Shown here: piece after piece, positions 1-10,385 of the stretch | Layout: every line of letters begins with the position of its first letter | Numbering within the stretch: position 1 is the stretch's first letter | From: Protula sp. h YS-2021 | Lineage: Eukaryota > Annelida > Polychaeta > Sabellida > Serpulidae | Assembly (NCBI GenBank): GCA_949752745.1 | Contig: OX457027.1 | Coordinates: forward strand, 85,753,094 to 85,817,093 | Direction: 5' to 3' | DNA: 64,000 bases | Program-made: the position numbers and the translations under genes | The notes under the pieces: generated by a model | The model's database searches: none | Seen by the model: only the letters and a program-made list of their open reading frames with translations | What the model was told of the DNA's origin: nothing

Positions 1-287
1 TTCCGTCAGAAAAAATACTCACACACGCGAACACATACCCGGCTTTTCGTCGGTTCTAGCATTCGTGTAAACTCGACCGAGTGCGTATGATTTTTATTAC
101 GGGGCTTAGGCCAAAGTAAGGTATGGGGAAACTTGGCCGAATTTTTAAGCCTACTTTTGGTCACTTTAAGTCAACGCTATGTTTAATAGGAAAAAAGTTA
201 TTAGCAAAATAATTTTCCATTTGTCAACCGTCGAATTCAACATCTTGTGTAAGTGCTAATTTGCATATTTTCTTAGAAATACCGACT
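1..287. other. No recognisable gene; degenerate repeat
   Basis: No coding region seen. A stretch near 20-105 (CCGGCTTTTCGTCGG... CGACCGAGTGCG) resembles 17435-17485, so a dispersed repeat is likely. A poorly conserved relative of the 288-346 repeat can be seen around 232-270 (GTCGAA...AATTTGCATA). Confidence 0.4.
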
Positions 288-346
288 GTGTCGAACCCTG
301 CACGCGGATAATTTGCATAAAAAATCAACAAAGTTAGCTACTTTGT
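288..346 (+). repeat. Direct repeat flanking Gypsy-1, left copy
   Basis: GTGTCGAACCCTGCACG followed by ATAATTTGCATAAAAAATC is repeated at 9274-9337, immediately outside the other end of the LTR element. It is far longer than a target-site duplication and lies 9-13 bp outside the left LTR, so it is probably a pre-existing host repeat into which the element went. Confidence 0.7.
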
Positions 347-359
347 ACAGTAATATTAT

Positions 360-506
360 TGATAGTGTTACAACTATCCACCCTTGGGTATTGTTTACTG
401 AATATGTTCTGTCTGGTCATGTGACCATGTGACGTACTAACCAAGATGGCTTGGATGTAAATAAGATTTCAACATAAATCCAGTCGCCTCATTCAATAAC
501 ACAACA
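360..506 (+). repeat. Gypsy-1 5' LTR
   Basis: Starts TGATAGTGTTACAACTATCC, ends ACAACA, and matches 9126-9273 with only a handful of differences. Shared sequence extends about 5 bp further left (ATTAT), so the exact left edge is uncertain. Confidence 0.85.
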
Positions 507-586
507 TGGTGGCAGAAAGAGATATGTAGGACCAGTGATTCAGCTCACTTGCAAATTTAGTGCACTCAACGCCATAAACAGAAGAA

Positions 587-1120
587 ATGGCAATAAACGC
601 AATTCCCGCCCCTCAAACGTTCGATTTCAAGAAGCCAGAGGAGTGGGGCCGATGGCATACTCGTTTTGAGCGGTATCTGGCTACTGCCAAAATAACTGAT
701 GATGAAGAAAAAGTAAACACTCTAGTGTACTGCATGGGTATCGAAGCGGAAGACATTTTAACCAGTTTTCAGTTATCCAGTGATGAGATGAAATCGTACC
801 AGACAGTGAAAAACAGATTTGAATCCCACTTCAATGGGAAGGAAAACCTGGTGTTTGAACGTGTCAAATTTAGTAATCGTTGTCAAGGCATTGATGAAAC
901 GGTAGACAACTTCATAAAAGACTTGTGGGTCCAGATTAAAAAGTGTAAATTCTGGCGCCATGAAAGAAGAACTGTTGCGTGATCGCATTGTTGCTGGAAT
1001 CGGAGACAAAAAGTTATCAGAACAGTTGCAGAGTGAGAAAGATCTGAAACTTCAAGACGTCATAGACAAATCACGAACACGGGAAGCCGTCCAAAGATAG
1101 TCTGCGCACTTAAACACGTT
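587..1120 (+). pseudogene. gag: Gypsy-1 gag, N-terminal part (broken)
   Basis: The ATG at 587 opens 131 codons containing FKKPEEWGRWHTRFERYL, VNTLVYCMG and YQTVKNRFESHF, the capsid-like pattern of Mag-type gag proteins. A frameshift near 955-965 shifts the continuation to another frame (MKEELLRDRIVAGIGDKKLS, 960 onward), which matches the expected next part of gag. A stop follows within about 45 residues, and the 4.0 kb transposon cuts the gene at 1206. Confidence 0.85.
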
Positions 1121-1454
1121 CAATCCCGCTTAAGCCAATATGGTGCGCAAACAACCATTCCACAGGGACTCAAAGACAAAAACCAGTAAAAACCAATCAC
1201 CAATCGCAGTGTTGCCACATTATACTTTTTTAAAAGTATTATACTTTTTTTGGACCAACCCCGAAATTTATACTTTTTTCACTTTTTTTACTTTTTTATA
1301 CTTTTTTTGCCGAAAATTTATATTCTTTTTTTACTTTTTATACTTTTTCTTACAAGCTGTAGAGTTATGTAGAATGATAATGAAATCTCAATGGCAACTT
1401 TAATGTACTCTCTGTCTCTATTATTCATATCCTTTGTATATTAATGTACTTATC

Positions 1455-1473
1455 AGTCCCCCGCCGGGGGACT
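1455..1473. repeat. Perfect GC hairpin at the left end of pearl-like element P1
   Basis: AGTCCCCC-GCC-GGGGGACT: an 8-bp perfect stem with a 3-nt loop, followed by the motif GGGTCTGTCCGTCTGTC. Confidence 0.75.
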
Positions 1474-2835
1474 ATAGTTTTCGGGTCTGTCCGTCTGTCG
1501 ACACCTTTTTTGTTCACACACTCAAGCCTACATTTTTCGACCGATTGTTAAGATATTCTATATATGGGAAGTACTGGAATGAACAAGGATCAGTGTTGTA
1601 AATGAGTCATGTCGGCCCAAGGACATTGGCCCAGCTGAACTTCACAAATTTTCCCAATCCTTACTCAGTTGAATGAGTTTGTTAACACACTCAAGCCTCG
1701 ATTCTGGATCGATTGTTGAAATATTTTACAAATAGGAAGTATTGGAACCAACAAAGGTCGATATTGTAAATGAGCCCTATCGGCGTAAGGACATTGACCT
1801 AGGTGAAATTCAGAAATTTTGACAATCCATACATACTGGAATGAGTTTGTTAACACACTCAAGCCTACATTTCTGCATCGATTGACAAGATATCCTACCT
1901 ATAAGTAGTATTGGAAACAACAAGGTTTGGTATTGTAAATGAGCTCGCGATTTACTATTGTATGAGCTTGTTAACATGATAACTTCAAAACTGCTGCAAG
2001 GATTTTAATGAAACTCGGGGTGTGGCTTCTATGGGAACAAACACAGATCGTTTTTGTAAATGGGAAAGTTTTGTCCAAGGAAAATTGACCAGCTGCACTT
2101 AAAAAATATCAGCTCTTGGCTGACTATAGTGTGAGCTTGTTAACACGATAACTACTGCAAGGATTTTAAGGAAACTTGGTATGTAGCTTGTATGGGAACA
2201 AGCACAGATCGGTATTGTAAATGGGCCAGGTTCGTCCAAGGAAAATGCACCAGCTGGACATAGAAAATTTCAGCTCTTGATTGATTATTGTTAACACGAT
2301 ATCTCAAGAACAACTGCAAGGATTTTAATGAAACTTGGTATGTAGCTTCTGTGGGAACAAACACAGATCGGTATTGTAACTGGGCCAGGTTCGTCCAAGG
2401 AAAATGCACCAGCTGGACATAGAAAATTTCAGCTCTTGATTGACTATCGTTAATACGATATCTCAAGAACAACTGCAAGGATTTTAATGAAACTTGGTAT
2501 ATAGCTTCTGTGGGCACTCACACGGATGGGTATTGTAAATGGGTTACGTTGGCCCAAGGAAAATGAAGAAAATGGGCTTCAGAATTTACCAAATCCTGGA
2601 AATTATTCAGCATCGGAATGAGTTTGTTAACACGATATCTCAAAAACAACTGCAGAGATTTTAATGAAACTTGGTATGTAGCTTCTGTTGGCACTAACAA
2701 GGATGGTATTGTAAATGGGTTAGGTTAGTCTAACGAAAATGAACCAATTGAGTGTTGTGTGAGCTTGTTAACACGATAACTTAAAAACTGCTGCAAGGGA
2801 TTTTCAGGAACGGAAACAGCATCTGTGTGGTAAGG
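1455..2835. mobile_element. P1: pearl-like non-autonomous element with tandem core
   Basis: Order: GC hairpin, GTCC-type tetranucleotide run (1484-1500), then a core of about eight tandem units. The period is 159 bp where best kept (GGATTTTAA at 2161, 2320 and 2479) and about 177 bp elsewhere. Core signature: GTTAACACGATAACT, CTGCAAGGATTTTAATGAAAC, GTATTGTAAATGGG. This architecture resembles the pearl elements of bivalves and Helentron-associated interspersed elements; assignment is by architecture only. Minus-strand open frames here (for example 2152-2517) are repeat artefacts. Confidence 0.6.
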
Positions 2836-2841
2836 ATGTAT

Positions 2842-2965
2842 TATCCCCGAGGCGAGGGATATAGAAACGCCTCGTGTCCGTCCGTCCGTTCGTCTGTCTG
2901 TCCTCACCTTTGCTCACGGCAACGAGATTCTGAAAGAGGCTGCTCCATGGTCCCATCCATTCATT
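2842..2965. mobile_element. P1b: second pearl-like end without recognisable core
   Basis: A hairpin TATCCC...GGGATA (2842-2861) is followed by CGTGTCCGTCCGTCCGTTCG and more GTCC/GTCT units to about 2905, the same order as in P1 but with different hairpin sequence. No tandem core follows. It may be the other end of P1 or a separate core-less copy. Confidence 0.45.
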
Positions 2966-2983
2966 CTTACATAGCATCGTAAT

Positions 2984-3285
2984 TTGCTAGGTTTAGAGCT
3001 GTTGAATGGAATTTTAACTATTCAGTGTAACGAAAAGCCGGCAAATGAGTTGCCAATGCGTGCGTCACTTTTTGAGGCAGCCAAAAATTCTAGAAGGAAT
3101 AATGAAATTAGACTATCGAAGAAAAGAATAGAAGAGGCACAAGAGAAAAACAAGAAGACAAAAAGTACTTGGAAGCTTTCAGTGAGGAGCTTCAATCTCG
3201 AAAAGAAGTCACCCAAAAGGAAAAGGAAATTGCGCGATCCGAGACCGTTGTTGAAAAGAAAAGGGAAGAAGCTCAACATTTAATT
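2984..3285 (+). pseudogene. Probable hAT-type transposase C-terminus with coiled coil (relic)
   Basis: LNGILTIQCNEKPANELPMR, then LFEAAKNSRRNNE, resembles the end of the hAT dimerisation region of animal hAT transposases that carry a long coiled-coil tail. A frameshift near 3150-3165 separates this from a Lys/Glu-rich coiled-coil segment in another frame (YLEAFSEELQSRKEVTQKEK ... EEAQHLI) with a stop at about 3283. The catalytic domain is not visible upstream. It lies inside the CAGTGTTGCCAC transposon, which fits. Not certain without a profile search. Confidence 0.4.
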
Positions 3286-3436
3286 TAAAAAAAACAAAGA
3301 AAGTCTTCAAAGGGGCAACAAAACTTGAGAAAGAGAGAAACAAACACCGAAAATCGAAACTGGCTCTCAAACCAAAAAGCTCAAACAAGATGAAACTATA
3401 GAAACTGTTGATGCCCCCCCCCCAAAATGTCACCTA

Positions 3437-5052
3437 TTCACAGTTGCAAGCTGAACTGCCTAATTGGAAGGTAGACTTCATTCGTGGCGATGGTAATTGT
3501 TTTTTAGAGCAAGGCGCTGTATGGAAGTGGGGAATTGCATGAAGTGCGCCACACTATAACCTACCGGTCTTGGGTCAACTCGGCCCCTTGCCAAGTCGGC
3601 CCCTACCAACTCGACCCCTCGTTAAAGTCAAGTCGGCCCCCACTCGGCCCTTTTACAGGTGAACTCGGCCCTTTGTGAAAGTTAAGTCGAACCCTTATTA
3701 AAAAGTCGACCCTACATATTTTTGGTGTTTTGGTGTTATTCAGATAAAACATATAGGGTAATTCTACCTTATTTATTTTTATTGGAAAAACAACACACGA
3801 CAACAACAGACGTACTTTACCCACAATTAGCACGTCATTTTTCACAACATATTCGGTACTACAACCTCTGTTATAATAACATTTACTAATCAGTTTTTTT
3901 TTGGCAAAAGACTAGCGCCGTGTAAGCTGGTGGCGATGCCAGATTGTATTTTAAACACTATTTTTGACAAATGTCAAACAATTTAGCCCTTGATTTTCTT
4001 CAATTTTACTACTAAATCCAAGTATATCACAAGATACTGACGACCCGGACGATATCTGTGACTTAACAAGCAAATTTTGGTGTGTAAAATACTTAATGTA
4101 AAAGGCTAATTCACTCCTTTCAGCTACTGACAACTCGGACAATATCATTTTGTGATTTAACAAGCAAATTGTGTACCATACTAAAGGTAAAAGCCTTATC
4201 CACTCCTTTCAGCTATCACCGATTTGCTTATTTCCCACGTTACAATGAATTTGATTCATTAAAAAGAAATTACCTATCTTTGCTTTGTGGTATTCCTTTT
4301 GTGTAATCCCGGATCCACATTTAACAATTTGCTGGCGTGATCGGAGATCTGACTGAGTAGGTGCAATTCAGACAGCCCCAGCGAATGGATTTGTGTAAAA
4401 GGTACTCTGGTAAATCTCATACATAATTGCAATTACTCATACTAAAACCACTCGAGCACTTGTGAACTGTAATTGTAGTTGAGGCCGTGCTTAGACAGAT
4501 TACATATTTGTGATAACGGAGATAATTTATTTGTAATCACTGAGATTAAACACCGACAGAAGTCCTGTAATCACTAACTTCATTTTGCTTGTGATGAGTA
4601 CCCGAGATGAGACAAAAAAACTGTACTTTTCAAATACATTTCGTCAGTGGACATTGCCTTTTGTATTTTAAGTTTGAAAAGAATGTGTGATAGGGCCGAC
4701 TTAAAAAAGGACTGAGGGGCCGACTTGACTTTCAAGAGGGGCCGAGTTTGAGGGGCCGACTTGACCAAAAAGGGTCGAGTTGACAAGGGGCCGACTTGGC
4801 AAGGGACCGAGTTGACCCAACACCTAACCAACCATATGGCTGAAAATAAAAATTATTTCAAACAATTTGTTGCTGGTAGCAACATGGATAAGCATATAGA
4901 AGAGATGAAAAAAATCAGGCAGATACAACATAGAAATTTACACTCCGATAGATAAAGTAGTCCCAGCTATAGATGATACCATATATTCGAGCAAGGTTTA
5001 TTTGATCTACCGATACATAGGCCTGATTTGTTTGGTCACAACGTGACCCAAT
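3437..5052 (+). pseudogene. OTU-domain cysteine protease relic, split by a foldback transposon
   Basis: VDFIRGDGNCF (about 3469-3501) is the catalytic Asp/Cys motif of OTU deubiquitinase-like proteases. In shifted frame the text continues LYGSGELHEVRHTIT (to about 3562), typical of the helix after the catalytic Cys. The inverted-repeat element 3566-4824 then interrupts, and HMAENKNYFKQFVAGSNMDK follows from 4833, then with a frameshift IEIYTPIDKVVPAIDD (near 4935-4980). This is the expected order of an OTU fold; a clear catalytic His near the end is not preserved. OTU domains occur in several transposon types, so it may belong to the host transposon rather than a cell gene. Confidence 0.6.
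3566..4824. mobile_element. Foldback/MULE-like inverted-repeat transposon (1259 bp), non-autonomous
   Basis: Ends GGTCTTGGGTCAACTCGG (left) and, reverse-complemented, GGTGTTGGGTCAACTCGG (right). The inverted similarity runs 75 bp or more and is itself built of short AAGTCGGCCCC / CAACTCGACCC subunits. It is flanked by TAACCTACC (3557-3565) and TAACCAACC (4825-4833), a 9-bp duplication with one mismatch, the length typical of Mutator-like elements. It splits the OTU relic; no open frame of its own is credible. Confidence 0.75.
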
Positions 5053-5230
5053 AAACGAGGTTGCACTGTATAGTTAATGTTTCTATCGTTTTTATCATTT
5101 TTACCACTTTAAAGGTATTTTAAAGTTGTTTTATTGGATACTTTTTTTATACTTTTTCTTTTGCCATTTTATACTTTTTTAAACTTTTTTTATACTTTTT
5201 TTTCTCTTGAGGTCCGTGGCAACACTGCAG

Positions 5231-5759
5231 TCGCTTGCAGCGCCAAGACGTCATCAACAACAACAACAACAACAACCGCCATGCCACTGGTGTGGTAAAA
5301 ACAAATATTCCAAACAAGATTGCCCCGCAAAATATTCTACGTGCAGCTTCTGCAAGAAAAAGGGGCACTGGGCGGTTGTCTGCAGAACCAAGCAACAGAA
5401 ACGCATTCACGAAGTGAGGGATGAAAACCACTTTCAGGACATCGACCCAGTTCCATTCCATGTACATGGCAGTGGAGCAGTTCTTAGGGGCTGTTCATAT
5501 CAAGGACAATGACGATAAGTTTATGCTAGATGTAACGGTAAATCAACATCCGGTTTTTTTTCAAAATAGACACCGGAGCAGATGTATCGGTAATCAGTTT
5601 TGATTTATACAATTGAGTAGCTAAACAGGTTCCCCTGGAACTTCCAGAAAAGGTTCTGATATGTGCAAATTCTGAGCCCTTACAAGTACTTGGTCGGTTC
5701 AATGCGCGATGTGTCGCTAAATCAAACAAGGCTAGTTCAGAAAATTTTGATGTCAAAAT
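5231..5759 (+). pseudogene. Gypsy-1 gag nucleocapsid and protease (broken)
   Basis: After the insertion gag resumes with a Gln-rich stretch and two zinc knuckles: CHWCGKNKYSKQDC, where the expected His is Tyr (a knuckle-breaking change), and CSFCKKKGHWAVVC, which is intact. Downstream IDTGADVSVISFDLYN (from about 5564, after a frameshift in a T-run) is the aspartic protease motif, followed by a stop and LICANSEPLQVLGRF. It is continuous in order with the reverse transcriptase. Confidence 0.85.
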
Positions 5760-6840
5760 TTGGCCACACCCTTACTGGGCAAACCTGCAATCAGTAAATT
5801 GCAACTTGTCAGCATCACGAGTACAATAACTTCATCCGATTTTAAACAAAATGTCCTGGAAAAGTTCCCAAAGTTATTTTCAGGATTAGGGATGATAAAA
5901 GATTTCGAGTACAAAATACAAATCGAACCGTATGCGCAGCCATTTGCAATAAATACACTAAGAAGGGTTGCTCATCCATTGTTGACCAAGGTCAAAACAG
6001 CGTTAGATGACTTGGTACAACAAGGGGTAATTCGACGTCTCGAACCAAACGAGACTTCACCCTGGGGCGCTGGAATGGTGGTGGTTCCAAAACCAAAAAC
6101 GGAAGAAGTATGCATTTGCGTCGATTTAACTCAACTAAACAAATACGTAATACGTCCAAGATATCAACTTCCCACAGTTGAATCAACACTCGCTAAGTTA
6201 CAGGACGCCAAAATACTCACAAACCTTGACGCAAATAGCTCCTTTTATCAGATCAAACTTGCTGAGGAATGCCGGGGCTAACTCAGTTCATCACACCATT
6301 TGGAAGATATTGCTTTTTACGCCTTCCATTTGGTATTTCGAGTGGGTCAGAGGAATTCCAGGAGGTTATACACGATATTGTGGGACAACAACCACATGTC
6401 AATATTCAAAATGACGATATATTGGTGGACAACAAAGACATTGCGTCACACCAACAAGCCCTATTTTCGGTTTTGAAGAAGTTAAAAAATGCCGGAATGA
6501 CTCTAAACCCAAGCAAGTGTGAATTCCTCAACACAGAGGTAAGTTTTGTAGGGCATAAAATTGGTCCCAGTGGTATTTTGACAGATGACAGCAAGATAAA
6601 AGCTATCACACACATGCCTGCACCCACAAATATAACAGAGCTACGTCGTTTTCTAGGAATGGCAAACCAATTAGGTAAGATTATCCCAGATCTCGCCAAC
6701 ATGACACAGCCATTGCGTGAACTCCTCAAAAAGGAAAATGATTGGCCATGGGGTAAACAACAACAGATAGCTCTGGAGAAAATCAAAGAAAAACTCAGTT
6801 CTCCAAACACTCTGAAGACATACAGTGTCAAACAAGAATC
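5760..6840 (+). pseudogene. pol: Gypsy-1 reverse transcriptase (broken)
   Basis: Contains QGVIRRLEPNETSPWGAGMV, CVDLTQLNKYVIRPRYQLPT, a frameshift near 6270-6285, then FGRYCFLRLPFGISSGSEEF and NIQNDDILV. The usual Tyr/Phe-X-Asp-Asp box keeps both Asp but sits in a changed context. FVGHKIGPSGI and LRRFLGMANQLGKI complete the thumb/connection pattern. The order of motifs matches Ty3/Gypsy reverse transcriptase. Confidence 0.9.
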
Positions 6841-7277
6841 ATGGCTAACAGCTCATCATTTAGGCTAGGTGCAGTTCTTCTGCAAAAAGAGCCAACTACA
6901 GGTGAATTTAGACCTGTCTCATACGCGAGTAGAAGTCTAACAGACTGTGAGCGACGGTATGCACAAATTGAAAAAGAGGCTTTGGCCTTGACCTGGGTTG
7001 AGAAAAATTTGCTGAGTATGTCTTAGGCTTAGATTTCACGTCAGTCACTGACCATAAGCCGTTGGTGCCTATACGTGCCAAAAAGAGGCTCGATGAGATA
7101 ACCCCTAGGATAACTCGATTCAAAATCAGGCTCATGCGGTTCAGATTCAATATACAACATTTACCAGGTAAGGAACTGTACACTCCGGATACTCCGAGCC
7201 GGGCTCCATTGTCCACAACAGAAGAAGTCAAAACGAATTTAGCTGAGGAAACAAGCATTTGTCAAACAGGTAATTGA
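6841..7277 (+). pseudogene. pol: Gypsy-1 RNase H (broken)
   Basis: FRLGAVLLQKEPTTGEFRPV and SRSLTDCERRYAQIEKEALA, then after a frameshift VTDHKPLVPI. The first catalytic Asp is replaced (AN where AD is expected just before SSSF), so activity would be lost even without the frameshifts. Connects to the integrase region without a gap. Confidence 0.85.
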
Positions 7278-8559
7278 AGTTCTTCCCATCACTGAAAGGA
7301 AGTTAGAACAAATTCGCGCACTTCAACATGAAGATGAAGTGCGTACAAGAATAATGTTGTACACCCAGGAAGGTTGGCCTGATAAAAGTCAAATTATAAC
7401 TATTTTACTCCCTTATATGCAATTTGCTGCGGAGTACTCGATTCAAGATGGCCTCCTACTGAATGACAGCAGAATCGTTATTCCGTCCTCAATGCGTCTT
7501 GAAATTTTAGATCGTATACACAACGGCCATCTTGGCATTACTAAATGCCGAGAAAGAGCAAGAACTTCAGTTTCTGTGGGTTGGCCTAACATAACAGATT
7601 GAAGACATGGTCATAACTTGCCTGACCTGTATTAGGCAGCAGCCTAAAACTGTGGAGCCATTGGAACCAACCCCACTTCCGGACAGACCTTGGCGGAAGG
7701 TAGCTTGCGATTTATGTGAGCTTCGAGGTAAGACCTACTTAGTAGTGGTGGATTGCTATTCCAGGTATTTGGGCATTGCTCTACTTAAAGATGGTCAAAA
7801 TGCGGGTGCTGTAATAAATCACCTCAAATCAATTTTTGCCAGACATGGAATCCCGGAAATTTTAGTTTCAGTATGGAGTAAAATTTTCTCCATTTAACAT
7901 ATTTGCCACGGAAATGGGTGTGCAGAAATAGCGGTAAAACATTCAGAAACCTCATGAAGAAAAATAACGATCCATGCAAAGCACTTCTCAATTATAGGTC
8001 AACTCCCATCAATAACGGATATAGTCCTCCTGAGAACAACATTACCAGCTGCCCCATACCTGCTGACACCCCGCTCGCAGCCGCATGACATGCACAGAAA
8101 AGAAAAAGTTTACATGCAGAATATAAATTCTATTATGACAGAAAACACAATGCTAAACCCCTCTCACAGCTCGTTCCAGGTCAACCAGTACGTATTAGAG
8201 ATAACGGAAAGGAGGGGGTAATCTCAGAACAGCTTCCAGAGAATCGAAGATCTTATAAGGTAAAAGTCAGTTGTCGATCTCCACTTGGGGACACCCCTCA
8301 TAGAAATCGAAACGCATTAATTGCCCTTCCTCTTCCCAATCAAAACATTGAAAAAACTTCGGGTGAGAAAGCGCAAAATCAGACCAGTCCGTGTAAGAGT
8401 TCAGATAGTTCTCAGGTTAATCAAACCCAAAACATTAAAAAACTTTTGGACAAGAAAAACACTGTACCTGATACTGGTACCAAAGATAACGGAGAGAAAA
8501 CATCGTTTACTACGAGGTCAGGAAGGACAACGAAGAGACCCGATAAGTTGGACTGGTAA
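7278..8559 (+). pseudogene. pol: Gypsy-1 integrase to end of pol (broken)
   Basis: Zinc-binding region IHNGHLGITKCRERARTSVS (about 7516-7575), then CLTCIRQQ after a stop, then the core start VACDLCELRGKTYLVVVDCY. The expected second catalytic Asp motif is deleted or scrambled after FARHGIPEILVS (about 7840-7880). ALLNYRSTPINNGYSP and the tail ending TTRSGRTTKRPDKLDW plus TAA (8557-8559) are typical for the end of Mag-type pol. At least four frame breaks. Confidence 0.85.
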
Positions 8560-9125
8560 ACAAATTTTGGACTACCGAATGGACTGTGGAAAATACAGTT
8601 GGATATTAATCGCTTGCGTAAATAATCCTCTTAGTCAGTGATTGATATCCAGTTCGCATATAGGTATTTTGATTATTTATTTTTTTATACTAATCTAGTG
8701 TTCTGAAACAAGTTAGTTCATATTGTATATATTGTTATATCTATTTTCGCTCACTTAATAGACTCATGACACAACCAACACCGGAAGTAAAAAAAGGAGA
8801 TGAGTCAGAATTGAGTAAATTATTTTCCCATGCTTATGCTTCTTAATGTTCTTTCTACTGTTGTGTTTCTTTTTTTATCTTTTAACAGAAATGTACTTTA
8901 ATGTTAATGTTGCTTCGCAAGAAGTAAACATTCAGCAACAGTTCAGTCATTTTTGTACTCATTTATCGCTCTTAGCGGAAAATATTTATTGCGTAAAATT
9001 CAAACTATTACAATGCTTAAAAAGTATTGAAAGTTTAGTAAGTATTCTTCGCATGAAATAAAGTCGTGTATTGTTTCAGTAAAGCAGTATCTAATGCTTT
9101 TTTGTTTAAGAAAAGGAGCTATTAT
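8560..9125 (+). other. Gypsy-1 3' untranslated region
   Basis: AT-rich sequence between the pol stop and the 3' LTR; no reading frame with recognisable content. It ends in the polypurine-like AAGAAAAGGAG tract. Confidence 0.6.
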
Positions 9126-9273
9126 TGATAGTGTTACAACTATCCACCCTTGGGTATTGTTTACTGAATATGTTCTATCTGGTCATGTGACCATGTGACG
9201 TAATAACTAAGATGGCTTGGATGTAAATAAAGATTTCAACATAAATCCAGTCGCATCATTCAATAAAACAACA
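9126..9273 (+). repeat. Gypsy-1 3' LTR
   Basis: Direct repeat of 360-506, including GGTCATGTGACCATGTGACG, with about seven differences (for example an extra A in ATAAAGATTTC). Confidence 0.85.
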
Positions 9274-9337
9274 GTGTCGAACCCTGCACGTATATAATTT
9301 GCATAAAAAATCAACAAAGTGTTGGCTACTTTGCATA
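9274..9337 (+). repeat. Direct repeat flanking Gypsy-1, right copy
   Basis: Near-identical to 288-346, differing by a few substitutions and a small insertion (GTTGGCTACTTTG versus TAGCTACTTTG). It abuts the CA end of the right LTR directly. Confidence 0.7.
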
Positions 9338-10385
9338 AGTAAATAAACATAAGTTGGTTATGTAAACAAATTGCTATATTCACAGAGAGTAGGTATTTTT
9401 AAAAGACAAAATGAAAGAAAAGGAAATTAAAGTATTTTATTTAGTTTTTTTATTGAAAAAATAAAAAAAGGTGCTTTGAAATATTTATTCTTTTGATTTC
9501 TAATCGAGATCCTTTAAGATTCTAATGCTACTTTTCCTTAGTCGAAAGAAATTAAATAAAAAAATGAGTCCGTGAAGAAATAGGGGAAACAAGACACATA
9601 ATTGAATTAAGAGCTTAATCTTACCGAAAACTGCAAGACGTTTTTTATTTTTACCCCCACAAACAGAATACACGCTTTATCTATCAAAGTATAATGAATC
9701 ATTGTATTAAAAACTAAATTCTCATTAGGTTTCCTTTAAAATCACAGTTGCTTGTTCGTTAAACGTTTCTAGTAGTTTTACCCCTGCTCTTGTGTGTTAA
9801 TTTAAGACGACTTACGTATTTAGCTCCTTGTTTTAAATACAAGTAAAAATCAAGAAATTTATCTTAATCGAAATTCTAAGAGAGAGTCGTACATACGTGT
9901 GAGCCTCAGCTGATACATCGTTATCTTAAGTAACCCACGGGCGTTACACAAAAACTCCCCAGAGGAACAGCCTCCTAGCCTCAGATGCTATTGCGCAATA
10001 AATACCAAGCCACAAAAAAGGATAAAACCAACTCTACCTGTGTCTGAAAGGTCTAGATTTTTTTTAAGAGATTTTGATTGTGAAATTCGAATCTAATAAT
10101 ATTATGGGCTTACCGTCATCTCAGGCCCTGCATGCTTGTGTAAAGTAACACAATCAACTGCCTGAACTCACCCAACAAATTGAGCCAAAGACACACTTCC
10201 GTTGCGCCACAAAAATAACACGCCAGTGGGGGAACAACAGCGAATTATATCACAGCTGTTCTGAGCGCTTCTCGGGACTTTCATTTCATGAAATTTGCAG
10301 TCAATAACGTTGAAGGTTTCCAGAAAATTTTGTCCCTGTGCCTGTGTGTTATTCAACTCAACCGACGTATTTAGATCCTGCTTCA
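9338..10385. other. AT-rich stretch, nothing recognised
   Basis: About 1 kb with short unrelated open frames only; no RNA gene, no coding signal and no paired repeat could be supported. Confidence 0.4.

Larger units (their letters stand above)
1207..5227. mobile_element. 4.0 kb DNA transposon inserted in Gypsy-1 gag, hAT-like
   Basis: Perfect 12-bp terminal inverted repeats, CAGTGTTGCCAC (1207-1218) and GTGGCAACACTG (5216-5227), sit exactly where the Gypsy gag reading is interrupted. Flanks CAATCG and CAGTCG match 5/6; no 8-bp duplication expected for hAT is seen. Both ends carry clusters of TATACTTTTTT (about 1221-1350 and 5135-5205), in the same orientation at each end. Inside are a hAT-like transposase tail (2984-3285), an OTU relic, two pearl-like elements and a foldback element. 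The terminal CAG...GCC pattern and transposase tail favour hAT, but the superfamily is not proven. Confidence 0.7.
355..9273 (+). mobile_element. Gypsy-1: decayed Ty3/Gypsy LTR retrotransposon, Mag-like, with nested insertion
   Basis: Two LTRs of 147-148 bp bracket gag, protease, reverse transcriptase, RNase H and integrase remnants in the order typical of Ty3/Gypsy. Without the 4.0 kb insertion at 1207-5227 the element is about 4.9 kb, the usual size of short-LTR Mag-type elements. A purine-rich tract (AAGAAAAGGAG, about 9109-9119) precedes the 3' LTR and TGGTGGCAGAAAG follows the 5' LTR as probable primer-binding site. All coding regions carry frameshifts or stops, so the copy is dead. No clean target duplication was found. 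Confidence 0.9.

Noticed and set aside
2152..2700. Minus-strand repeat protein (FLRYRVNNNQSRAEIF type)
   Set aside because: The 159-bp period of the P1 core is divisible by three, which creates the frame; part of a tandem core.
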